A stretch of 64,000 bases of DNA from PGZG01 sp046292765 (GTDB lineage Bacteria > Pseudomonadota > Gammaproteobacteria > Pseudomonadales > Alcanivoracaceae). Location: the NCBI GenBank assembly GCA_046292765.1, contig JBKBQA010000004.1, positions 186,001 to 250,000 on the forward strand, written 5' to 3'. How positions within the stretch are numbered: the stretch's first letter is position 1; each line of letters starts with the position of its first letter. Made by a program: the position numbers and the translations under genes. The notes under the pieces were generated by a model. It was given only the letters and a program-made list of their open reading frames with translations. It was not told where the DNA came from and ran no database searches. Of this stretch, positions 26,217 through 33,826 are shown in pieces.

Positions 26217-26376
26217 GTATCGCGGGATCACGGTCAGCACGGCCCGACATCATAGCAAACAACCTGCACCACCGCCTTTTATCCGGTGCCTGCCGGGAGC
26301 GCTTGATTGTCCTCACCGGTGGGGGCAAGAATGGCCTGTACCCCAGTGGTGTCAACGGATGACCCGGGAGTGATCG

Positions 26377-26784
26377 ATGAAACGTATCCCTCGTATCAGC
26401 GCACTGATGACTGCCTTTCCCTGGCACCTTCCCAGTGATACCCCGGTGCGCGAAGCCCGCCTGTTCATGCAGGAACACAAGATACGGCACCTGCCGGTAA
26501 CCGATGACCAGCATCGACTGGTTGGTGTCGTCACCCTCGACGACTTGCCCGCCAGCGGCGAGCAGTTTCTGGCCCAGTGCGTGGCCCCGGCGGTGGTGGT
26601 AGACGCGCTTGAACGCGCTGACCAAGTGTTGATCGAAATGGCCGAGCGACACCTGCCGCTGGTGGTGCTGACCCATCGTCATCGTCTCGCCGGTATCTTT
26701 ACTCGCGCCGACGCGTGCCGCCAGTTTGCGGCATGGTTGCGGGAGCCGTTCCTGCCCCCGGACAGCGGCGATGATGTGGCGTGA
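26377..26784 (+). CDS. CBS-domain protein
   Basis: A 135-residue protein made of a CBS pair: 'MTAFPWHLPSDTPVREARLFMQEHKIRHLPVTDDQHRLVG' is the first repeat, and 'RADQVLIEMAERHLPLVVLTHRHRLAGIFTRADA' the second. CBS pairs sense adenosyl nucleotides or cations and regulate partner proteins; no partner is fused. GGGAG lies six bases before the ATG. It sits 153 bp upstream of nhaD on the same strand, and regulation of ion transport is a speculative link. Confidence 0.85.
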   Translation: MKRIPRISALMTAFPWHLPSDTPVREARLFMQEHKIRHLPVTDDQHRLVGVVTLDDLPASGEQFLAQCVAPAVVVDALERADQVLIEMAERHLPLVVLTHRHRLAGIFTRADACRQFAAWLREPFLPPDSGDDVA

Positions 26785-26937
26785 CTATCCGGTTCTGTGG
26801 TCGGAGTTGCGGAGGTCTGGCCGTTTGTCTGACGCGGATCAATAAAATATCAGATTGCCACCCCTGTCAGGAACGCGATCTGCTAGCATGCGCGCCCAGA
26901 TACACCCCCTCCTGTTCTGCCGCGGATGAGACCGACC

Positions 26938-28392
26938 ATGCGCACGTTGCTTCGCTTTCTCGCTGTACTGTTCCCGGGCCTGTTGCTGGCATCGCCTGCC
27001 ATGGCAGCCATGGGGCCGCTGGACCTGACCGACTCGACGGTGGGCGGGATTGCCCTGACGATCTTTGTTCTCGCCTACATTCTGGTGATGGGCGAGGAAA
27101 AACTGCACCTGCGCAAATCAAAGCCGGTGCTGGTTGCAGCAGGGATTATCTGGGTGCTGATCGGCGCCGTGTACGTCGCCGAGGGTGTGCCCGATGTCAC
27201 CGAGAATGCCTTCCGTCACACGCTGCTCGAATTCGCCGAACTGATGCTGTTCCTGCTGGTGGCGATGACCTACATCAACGCACTGGAAGAGCGCCGGGTG
27301 TTCGACGCCCTGAGGTCCTGGATGCTGCGCCGTGGCTTTCGCTACCGCACCCTGTTCTGGCTGACCGGCATTCTCGCTTTCTTGATTTCACCGATTGCCG
27401 ATAACCTCACCACGGCGCTGCTGATGTGTGCAGTGGTAACCAAGGTCGGCGAGGGTGATAGCCGCTTTATCAATCTTTGCTGTGTGAACATTGTTGTGGC
27501 CGCCAACGCCGGCGGCGCTTTCAGCCCGTTCGGCGATATAACCACCCTGATGGTGTGGCAAGCCGGCATGGTGAAGTTCTACGAGTTCTTTGACCTGTTG
27601 TTGCCGGCGATGGTTAATTATCTGGTGCCTGCAGTGGTCATGGTGTTCTTTATCGAAGACCGGGCGCCCAGTGCCGTGTATGAAGAAGTCGAACTGAAGC
27701 GTGGCGCCCGTCGCATTCTGGTGCTGTTCCTGCTGACGGTAGCTTCTGCAGTCGCCTGCCATACCTTCCTGCATCTGCCACCAGTGCTGGGCATGATGAC
27801 CGGCCTCGGTTACCTGCAGTTCTTTGGCTATTTCCTGCGTCGCACCCTGCCGGGTTCACTGGCGAAGAAGCGCACACTGGCTGAGCAGCGCGGCGATGAA
27901 GAAGCGCTGCGCCGTCTTGGCGGCGTGGTGCCCTTTGATGTCTTCAACCGGGTAGCGCGTGCCGAGTGGGATACCCTGCTGTTCTTCTACGGCGTGGTGA
28001 TGTGCGTGGGCGGTTTGGGCTACATGGGCTACCTGGGGCTGATGTCGGAAGCGCTGTATAGCGGTTGGGGAGCCACCTCAGCGAACATCTTCCTCGGTGT
28101 GATCTCGGCGGTGATCGATAACATTCCGGTGATGTTTGCGGTGCTGACCATGCAGCCTGAGATGTCCCATGGTCACTGGTTGCTGATTACCCTGACTGCC
28201 GGTGTTGGCGGCAGCCTGCTGTCGATCGGCTCTGCTGCCGGGGTGGCGCTGATGGGTCAGGCCCGGGGGCACTACACCTTTATGGGCCACCTGCGCTGGA
28301 CGCCGGTGATCATGCTTGGTTACATCGCCAGCGTAGCGCTCCATTTGTGGTTGAATGCGGACAGTTTCCTGATTTTCGGCAAGGTGGACTGA
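26938..28392 (+). CDS. nhaD: Sodium/proton antiporter
   Basis: A 484-residue NhaD-type antiporter with about 12-13 membrane segments and a signal-like N-terminus ('MRTLLRFLAVLFPGLLLASPAMAAMG'). 'ISPIADNLTTALLMC', 'NIVVAANAGGAFSPFGDITTLMVW' and 'VISAVIDNIPVMFAVL' are the conserved transport motifs of this ArsB/NhaD family. It exports Na+/Li+ in exchange for protons and is common in marine and halophilic gammaproteobacteria. The ATG at 26938 is preferred; one at 26926 would add four residues. A strong terminator follows 20 bp later. Confidence 0.93.
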   Translation: MRTLLRFLAVLFPGLLLASPAMAAMGPLDLTDSTVGGIALTIFVLAYILVMGEEKLHLRKSKPVLVAAGIIWVLIGAVYVAEGVPDVTENAFRHTLLEFAELMLFLLVAMTYINALEERRVFDALRSWMLRRGFRYRTLFWLTGILAFLISPIADNLTTALLMCAVVTKVGEGDSRFINLCCVNIVVAANAGGAFSPFGDITTLMVWQAGMVKFYEFFDLLLPAMVNYLVPAVVMVFFIEDRAPSAVYEEVELKRGARRILVLFLLTVASAVACHTFLHLPPVLGMMTGLGYLQFFGYFLRRTLPGSLAKKRTLAEQRGDEEALRRLGGVVPFDVFNRVARAEWDTLLFFYGVVMCVGGLGYMGYLGLMSEALYSGWGATSANIFLGVISAVIDNIPVMFAVLTMQPEMSHGHWLLITLTAGVGGSLLSIGSAAGVALMGQARGHYTFMGHLRWTPVIMLGYIASVALHLWLNADSFLIFGKVD

Positions 28393-28411
28393 TCATCCGA
28401 CTCCGATAAAG

Positions 28412-28437
28412 AAGCCGCCGATCAGGCGGCTTTTTTT
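28412..28437 (+). terminator. Rho-independent terminator of nhaD
   Basis: AAGCCGCC (28412-28419), loop GATCA, GGCGGCTT (28425-28432), running into seven T residues (28431-28437). Confidence 0.93.
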
Positions 28438-28582
28438 CGTGACCCAGCAAGTCAATCAGATAAGGGTCATGGGCCAGATGCTCGGCAGATCTTCAGATAG
28501 CGATAAAAGCGCGCCCGTGGGTAGAGGTGGTGCACCAGCCTGAGAGCTGTGGCACAGTTCTTTAATACCGATGAGGCCCGTG

Positions 28583-29050
28583 ATGATCCAGCGCACCATG
28601 GAAAACAGCATTGTCATCGACCGTTCTGCGCAGGACGTGTTTGCCTATGTCACCCAGCCGTGGCGCTGGCATGAGTGGCACCCGAGCTCCCAGCAGGCCC
28701 ATGCCAGTGTTGACGTGCTGACCGCAGGGGATCACTTCGACGAGGTTATTCGCCTGCAGCCCCTGTCGCCGTTGCCGCTGACGATCCGTCGGCAGACCCG
28801 CTACACCGTCCTGCTGTCGGAGCCCGGGGTGCTGTGGGAAGTGCGTGGCGAAACCGCCGACGGCGCCCTGACCATTCACTACAACTTCCGTCCGCAGGGT
28901 GCCTCCACGCTGTTTCACCGCCGCCTGCAGTATCAGGTTCGCGGGGCGATGCAGCTGCTGGAGCCCTGGCTGTTGCAGCCGCGAATGCGCAAGCTGTCGG
29001 CGCTGGCGCTGGCCAACCTGAAAGCAAGGCTGGAATCCGGCCAATGCTGA
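28583..29050 (+). CDS. SRPBCC family protein (START/polyketide-cyclase fold)
   Basis: This 155-residue protein has the SRPBCC pattern: 'MENSIVIDRSAQDVFAYVTQPWRWHEWHP' at the start and a basic C-terminal helix. Such proteins bind hydrophobic ligands in a deep cavity; some are cyclases, others carriers. The ligand is unknown. The ATG at 28583 has GAGG six bases upstream, favouring it over 28571. Its 3' end overlaps the mtfA start by 7 bp. Confidence 0.8.
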   Translation: MIQRTMENSIVIDRSAQDVFAYVTQPWRWHEWHPSSQQAHASVDVLTAGDHFDEVIRLQPLSPLPLTIRRQTRYTVLLSEPGVLWEVRGETADGALTIHYNFRPQGASTLFHRRLQYQVRGAMQLLEPWLLQPRMRKLSALALANLKARLESGQC

Positions 29051-29817
29051 AGCGCTGGCGCCGTTGGCGGGAAGACCGCCAGCTGGCGCGGATTATTCTG
29101 TCTCCGGATCAGTGGCAGCAGGCCGTGGCGGTCTACCCCCGGGCGGACCAGTTTTCCCCGCAGCTGTTGTCACGCTGGCAGGATCTGACGCTGCGCTTTC
29201 TACTTCGCAAGCAGTTCTACTCTGGTAGTGGTTTCGAGATAACCGATGCGGTTCGGCTGCGGATTGCTGCTATGGCGACACTGCCGGTGATTGGCCTCGG
29301 CCTCGACTGGTACGATGACTGGCACAGCATTGTGGTTTACGAAGGCGCTTTTATTCCGCCCTTTGAAGAACATGATGAGTACGGTCTGGTCCATCACCAC
29401 CGTGACGCTCGCAGCGGAGAGGCCTGGCAGCATGGTCCGGTGATTTTGTCCTGGGAAGATGTCTGTGATGCCGACCACGCCGGCTACAACGTGGTGATTC
29501 ATGAGTTGGCGCACAAACTGGACATGCGCAACGGTGACGCCGATGGCTATCCGCCGTTGCACCGGGAAATGTCACCTGCACGCTGGCAGCAGGTGATGCA
29601 GGCGGCCTGGGAGGAAACCAGTCAGGCGGCGATGCATGGCCATCCGATGCTGCTTGATTCCTATGGACTGGAAGGGCCGGAAGAGTTTTTCTCGGTACTG
29701 AGCGAGCATTTTTTCATGTTGCCGGAATCGCTGAAGTCGCACTGGCCGGAAGTATACGAACAGCTTGTTCTGTTCTACCGTCATGACCCAATGTCGCCGG
29801 TTTTGTATCCGTGGTAA
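29044..29817 (+). CDS. mtfA: MtfA-type M90 zinc peptidase
   Basis: A 257-residue MtfA homologue (E. coli MtfA is 265). The zinc motif is H153-E154-L-A-H157, with the distal glutamate in 'GLEGPEEFFSVLSEHFF' (about residues 213-214). In E. coli MtfA is an aminopeptidase that binds the glucose repressor Mlc. No Mlc or PTS gene is in this window, so that link cannot be assumed. It overlaps the SRPBCC gene and is probably translated by coupling. Confidence 0.92.
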   Translation: MLKRWRRWREDRQLARIILSPDQWQQAVAVYPRADQFSPQLLSRWQDLTLRFLLRKQFYSGSGFEITDAVRLRIAAMATLPVIGLGLDWYDDWHSIVVYEGAFIPPFEEHDEYGLVHHHRDARSGEAWQHGPVILSWEDVCDADHAGYNVVIHELAHKLDMRNGDADGYPPLHREMSPARWQQVMQAAWEETSQAAMHGHPMLLDSYGLEGPEEFFSVLSEHFFMLPESLKSHWPEVYEQLVLFYRHDPMSPVLYPW

Positions 29818-29833
29818 CAGTGACCACGGGGAC

Positions 29834-29860
29834 GTCACTTGCGGTCATTGTCGCAGTGAC
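29834..29860. other. Hairpin between mtfA and the MpaB-family gene
   Basis: GTCACT/AGTGAC arms (29834-29839 and 29855-29860) stack on GCG/CGC with one bulged T and an 8-nt loop. There is no T-run on either side, so it may be a weak terminator or a protein-binding palindrome. Confidence 0.35.
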
Positions 29861-29906
29861 GCGGCACTCATAAGGTGAGGCTTCCGATTGCCAGGGAGTC
29901 TGGTCC

Positions 29907-31157
29907 ATGAATGCAGAAGTCCGCCCCGTTCCCCGCCGTGTCCGCTCTTTTGAGGGCACCCAGCTGCGCATCAATCCGTTTATGAAGGTGATGATGGGGC
30001 GAGATCCATCGCCAAGTCGCGACGAATACAACCGGCTGGTGTCCGCTCTCTGGCAGGGCGACGAGCCGATGGACCGGCTACTGGACTGGATGTACGAGTT
30101 CGGTCCCAGAGAAGGACGCAAACTCTACGAGCAGGCGCTTGAGCAAGGTATCAGCAGCATTGCCGATGCACCGCAACCGCTGAAAGATTTTTTCGTGCTG
30201 GTCGAGCGTGCTCCATCCTGGGTTGATCATGATCTGATAGAAGATGGCGTCTCTTTTATCCACCGAACCGGTTTGGCCGGGCCCTATGTGTTACGCGATT
30301 TCGCACTGATGGGGGGCTACCTGCTATCCGGTTTCAATCATGCGCTGGTCATGACCGGCGCACTCAACAAGGGTGCCGCCCAACGTATCGCTGAAACCGG
30401 CAAATGGTGGATCGACTGCACCGAGCATGGCGGTCTGGATCGCTTCGGTACCGGCTTCAAGACCACCTTGCGGGTGCGCATGGTACACGGCATGGTGCGT
30501 CGTCACTTGCCGAGCCGGCCGGAGTGGGATGATAACGAATGGGGTATCCCGGTTAACCAGACTGACATGCTCGCCACCTATCTGGCCTTTGGGCCGATTA
30601 TGTTGGTAGGCATGCGCGCCATGGGCATTCCGGTGACACCGCATGAGTCCCGCGCGGTGATGCACCTGTGGAAATATGCCGCCTGGTTAATGGGAGTCGA
30701 GGAGCAATGGCTGGTGGATCGGGAGCGTGACGGGCTGATGCGCCTTTACCAGACCTTTCTGACCCAGAGCCGGCCCGACTGGACCAGCGCCGAGCTTGGT
30801 CGGGCGCTATCCGAGGAGCCGCTACAACGGGAATTTCCGTGGGGCAAGTACGCGCCGCCGTTGCAGACCTTGCGCCGCAAGCTGTTCTATCACCAGCACC
30901 TCAGCAACAGCAGTCTGTTTCTGACTCGCAAGCAGATGAAGAAGCTTGGCCTGCCGGAAAATGTGCTGCCCTGGTTCCCGCTGATAACGATGGCGCCGCG
31001 GTTCGCCAGTTATGCGGCCCAGCGCTTCAATCCGCTGTTGAAAAAGCGACTGGAGCGGGAAGGGCGCAAGGCCCAGCTGGCCGCCTTGCAGAGCATGTGG
31101 GGAGACAAGAAGCAGGACATTATCAACCCCGGCGAGAGACACCCGGCGCATGTCTGA
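29907..31157 (+). CDS. Oxygenase MpaB / latex-clearing-protein-like (DUF2236)
   Basis: A 416-residue protein of the DUF2236 family, which includes the haem-b oxygenases Lcp (rubber cleavage) and MpaB. Blocks such as 'RTGLAGPYVLRDFALMGGYLLSGFNHALVMTGAL', 'RVRMVHGMVRRHL' and 'VNQTDMLATYLAFG' are characteristic, and the histidine in 'VRMVHGMVR' corresponds to the haem-ligand region. There is no obvious signal peptide, so it is likely cytoplasmic, unlike exported Lcp. Substrate unknown; oxidative cleavage of lipophilic compounds is the family expectation. Confidence 0.82.
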   Translation: MNAEVRPVPRRVRSFEGTQLRINPFMKVMMGRDPSPSRDEYNRLVSALWQGDEPMDRLLDWMYEFGPREGRKLYEQALEQGISSIADAPQPLKDFFVLVERAPSWVDHDLIEDGVSFIHRTGLAGPYVLRDFALMGGYLLSGFNHALVMTGALNKGAAQRIAETGKWWIDCTEHGGLDRFGTGFKTTLRVRMVHGMVRRHLPSRPEWDDNEWGIPVNQTDMLATYLAFGPIMLVGMRAMGIPVTPHESRAVMHLWKYAAWLMGVEEQWLVDRERDGLMRLYQTFLTQSRPDWTSAELGRALSEEPLQREFPWGKYAPPLQTLRRKLFYHQHLSNSSLFLTRKQMKKLGLPENVLPWFPLITMAPRFASYAAQRFNPLLKKRLEREGRKAQLAALQSMWGDKKQDIINPGERHPAHV

Positions 31158-31164
31158 AGTCTGA

Positions 31165-32976
31165 TCACGCCGATGTCAGTGGTGGCGGCGTGAGGTCCCG
31201 TTGTTGCTGGTGCCAGAGCGCCGCATACAGACCGTTCTGCATCAGCAGATTCTGGTGCTGACCGCGCTCGGCAATCCGCCCGTCATCCAGTACCAGAATC
31301 TCGTCGGCGTCCCGAATGGTGGACAGGCGGTGGGCAATCACCAGCGTGGTGCGCTTTGCGGCCACTTCATTGAGCGCCGCGAGGATGACCTGCTCGGCAT
31401 GAGAGTCGAGTGATGAGGTGGCTTCATCAAGTAGCAGGATCGGTGGATCCTTCAGCAGCACCCGGGCAATGGCAATGCGCTGTTTCTCACCGCCGGATAC
31501 CTTCAGCCCGCGCTCGCCAACCCGGGTGTCAAAGCCTTCCGGCAGGGCAGCGATGAAGTCATCAAGGTGGGCCAGTGTTGCGGCACGGCGGATTTCCGCT
31601 GCGCTGGCCCCGGGGCGACCATAGGCAATGTTGTTCCAGATGCTGTCATTGAACAGCACCGTATCCTGCGGCACCACGCCGATGGCGGCGCGCAGGCTGT
31701 GCTGGCTAAGCTCGCGGATGTCGATGCCATTGACCCGTACCGCGCCGTCGCTGACATCAAAGAAGCGGAACAGCAAACGGCCGAGGGTGGACTTGCCGGC
31801 GCCGCTGCGGCCGACCACCGCCACCTTGTGGCCAACGGGCACATCGAAACTCACTCCCTTCAGGATCTGTCGGTCCGGGTGATAGCCGAACTGCACCGCA
31901 TCGAACTGCAGGCTGACGGGGCCGGCGGGAAGCTCCCGCGCGTCGCTGCGATCGGTGATGGTGGCGCGCTGGGCCAGCAGGCTGAACATGCGTTCGATGT
32001 TGACCAGTGATTGGCGGATTTCCCGGTAGATAAATCCAAGCGCATTAAGGGGGATGAAAACCTGGATCATGTAGGCGTTGATCATGGTGAGATCGCCGAG
32101 TGTCATGGCGCCACGCTGCACATCCGACACCGCCATCCACATCATCACCGTCATGGTCACGGCAATGATCAGGGCCTGCCCCGAGTTCAGTGCCGCCAGT
32201 GAAAGGCGGTTCTTCATCCGGGCCGATTCCCAGCGAGCCAGGTCTTCGTCATAACGACGGGATTCGAAGGACTCGTTGCCGAAGTATTTCACCGTCTCGA
32301 AATTGAGCAGGCTGTCCACTGCCCGGGTATTGGACTGGTTATCCATCTCGTTGGCTTCGCGCACAAAGCGGGTGCGCCATTCGGTGATGCGGACCGAGAA
32401 CACCACATAGGCAAGTACGGCTGCCAGTACCACGCCAACATAGCCGGCACGGAACACCGCAAACAGGATGATGGCCACCAGCGCGATTTCCAGCAGGGTG
32501 GGCACAATGTTGAACAACATGAAGCGTAGCAGGAAGCTGATGCCGTTGGTGCCGCGCTCGATATCCCGTGCCAGTGCCCCGGTACGTCGCGACAGGTGAA
32601 AGCCGAGTTCCAGCCGGTGCAGGTGCTCGAATACCGTCAGTGACACCCGCCGCATGGCCCGTTCGGCAACCCGGGCAAAGACCGCATCGCGCAGCTCGCC
32701 AAACAGGGTCGAGGCCAGACGCAGGGCGCCGTAGGCCAGTACCAGCAGCAGCGGTAGCCACAGGATAACCTCGCTGCCGCGGGCGGCTTCAACGCTGTCG
32801 ACGATGTATTTGAGTGCCAGCGGCATGGCCACGGTGGCCAGCTTGGCCGCCACCAGCAGCGCCAGCGACAACGCCACCCGGCCCGGAAACTCGGTCAGGT
32901 AGGGCCCGAGGGAGCGGAGAATGCGCCAGTTCGGGCGATGGTCCGGGGAGTAGTCGATCTGGCCGAGGTTTCGCAA
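31165..32976 (-). CDS. Atm1/ABCB7-type ABC exporter (fused permease-ATPase)
   Basis: A 603-residue half-transporter with six N-terminal membrane helices, including 'RNTRAVDSLLNFETVKYFGNE' type loops ('QSNTRAVDSLLNFETVKYFG' is a hallmark of Atm1/HMT1). The nucleotide domain has Walker A 'GRSGAGKSTLGR', signature 'VSGGEKQRIAIARVLL' and Walker B 'PILLLDEATSSLDS'. Bacterial Atm1 proteins export glutathione-metal complexes or persulphides. The start is best placed at a TTG (32976) with GGAG seven bases upstream; longer extensions run into the divergent regulator gene. Confidence 0.9.
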   Translation of the reverse strand: MRNLGQIDYSPDHRPNWRILRSLGPYLTEFPGRVALSLALLVAAKLATVAMPLALKYIVDSVEAARGSEVILWLPLLLVLAYGALRLASTLFGELRDAVFARVAERAMRRVSLTVFEHLHRLELGFHLSRRTGALARDIERGTNGISFLLRFMLFNIVPTLLEIALVAIILFAVFRAGYVGVVLAAVLAYVVFSVRITEWRTRFVREANEMDNQSNTRAVDSLLNFETVKYFGNESFESRRYDEDLARWESARMKNRLSLAALNSGQALIIAVTMTVMMWMAVSDVQRGAMTLGDLTMINAYMIQVFIPLNALGFIYREIRQSLVNIERMFSLLAQRATITDRSDARELPAGPVSLQFDAVQFGYHPDRQILKGVSFDVPVGHKVAVVGRSGAGKSTLGRLLFRFFDVSDGAVRVNGIDIRELSQHSLRAAIGVVPQDTVLFNDSIWNNIAYGRPGASAAEIRRAATLAHLDDFIAALPEGFDTRVGERGLKVSGGEKQRIAIARVLLKDPPILLLDEATSSLDSHAEQVILAALNEVAAKRTTLVIAHRLSTIRDADEILVLDDGRIAERGQHQNLLMQNGLYAALWHQQQRDLTPPPLTSA

Positions 32977-33036
32977 CGTCAGGCTCCGGGCTGGCGAGGG
33001 CGCCAAGCATAGCAGGCGCCCCGGCCAAAGGGGGCG

Positions 33037-33065
33037 TTGACAGCCTGGCAGCGGTGTCATATTTT
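33037..33065 (+). promoter_or_regulatory. Promoter of the ribbon-helix-helix gene
   Basis: Consensus TTGACA (33037-33042), a 17-nt spacer, and TATTTT (33060-33065). The TGTACTACA operator begins on the last base of the -10 element. Confidence 0.8.
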
Positions 33066-33073
33066 GTACTACA
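33065..33073. promoter_or_regulatory. TGTACTACA operator, copy 1 (regulator promoter)
   Basis: TGTA-C-TACA is a perfect odd palindrome. It covers the predicted transcription start of the ribbon-helix-helix gene, fit for autorepression. The same 9-mer occurs at the same place relative to the -10 element of the UbiB-family gene (33790). Confidence 0.65.
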
Positions 33074-33094
33074 TAAATTCGAGGAGCCTGAAGC

Positions 33095-33613
33095 ATGTGC
33101 CCGCGCCCGGACAAACCCCACCCCGACAGTGGTCGTGCCAGTACCCGTGGCCGCCGTCCCGCTGCCGAGGAGGAGCGCAAGGACCGGGTCATCCAGACCC
33201 GGGTGCCGAAGGATCTGGAGAGCACCCTGAAGGAAGCGGCAGAGCAGAAGCGCATGACGGTGTCGCATCTGATCCGCAACGTGCTTGAGGACACTTTCAA
33301 TCTGGTTGACGGTATCGTCGCCGATTCCAGTGCGCTGGTGGAGCATGTCACCCGCGACGCCAAACGCCTCGCGGCCGCCGCCCGCGGCGAGAGCGCGGGA
33401 CGCCTGATCACGCCGGCGAAGGACGGCGGCGCTCTGGCAAGCCAGCTGCTCGACAGCGTCGATGCCTGGCAGGATGTGATCGTCAACAAGCCGGGTCAGT
33501 GCATCGAATGTGGAAAGGCGCTGGCTCGCGGTGAGCGAGCCTTTCGTGGTTTGACGACGGTGGCGGAGGCGCCTGCCGTGTGGTTGTGCAGAGATTGCAC
33601 AAGCAATTTGTAA
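33095..33613 (+). CDS. Ribbon-helix-helix regulator with C-terminal zinc ribbon
   Basis: A 172-residue protein. Residues 1-30 are disordered and basic. Residues 32-66 form a ribbon-helix-helix DNA-binding domain ('VIQTRVPKDLESTLKEAAE', then 'TVSHLIRNVLED'). The C-terminus carries a C136-x2-C139 and C165-x2-C168 pair, a probable zinc or metal site. The metal site may be a sensor or structural. GAGGAG lies upstream of the ATG at 33095. The gene's promoter and that of the following UbiB-family gene share the operator TGTACTACA, so it likely represses both. It is divergent from the ABC exporter. Confidence 0.78.
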   Translation: MCPRPDKPHPDSGRASTRGRRPAAEEERKDRVIQTRVPKDLESTLKEAAEQKRMTVSHLIRNVLEDTFNLVDGIVADSSALVEHVTRDAKRLAAAARGESAGRLITPAKDGGALASQLLDSVDAWQDVIVNKPGQCIECGKALARGERAFRGLTTVAEAPAVWLCRDCTSNL

Positions 33614-33643
33614 GAGCGGCAGTGCTTCTGCGACGTTGGGCAG

Positions 33644-33722
33644 GAGCGCTTTCCCTGCGATCTCTGATGGAGTCGCTCCCCGATACTCGCTTGGTCCATC
33701 AGAGATCGGAGGGAAAGCGCTC
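33644..33722. repeat. REP-like inverted repeat, 28-bp arms
   Basis: Arms 33644-33671 and 33695-33722 are reverse complements over 28 bp with one mismatch, separated by 23 nt. The arm start 'GGAGCGCTTTCCCTGCGA' has the look of gammaproteobacterial REP sequences, so this is probably a REP pair (BIME-like). It lies between the regulator and the UbiB-family gene and may terminate transcription or stabilise the upstream mRNA. Confidence 0.7.
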
Positions 33723-33784
33723 TCGGGCATCGCAGGATTGCCGTTTCTGAATGAGGTCGCGACTGAGCCGGTATTTTTTTGATC

Positions 33785-33798
33785 TAAAATGTACTACA
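33785..33798 (+). promoter_or_regulatory. TGTACTACA operator copy 2 overlapping the -10 of the UbiB-family gene
   Basis: TAAAAT (33785-33790) is a likely -10, and TGTACTACA (33790-33798) begins on its last base, exactly as at 33060-33073. The -35 region is weak. The shared geometry argues for common control of both genes. Confidence 0.65.
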
Positions 33799-33826
33799 AA
33801 AAATGACAATCACGATGGAGCACACC

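Noticed and set aside
32977..33489. Extension of the ABC exporter by 171 codons upstream of the TTG
   Set aside because: The extra region overlaps the ribbon-helix-helix gene and its promoter, and lacks any transporter-like sequence.
33644..33722. Third copy of the 114-bp element
   Set aside because: Arm length, spacer length and the missing ACGGCGTGTCCC core show it is a different, REP-like repeat.
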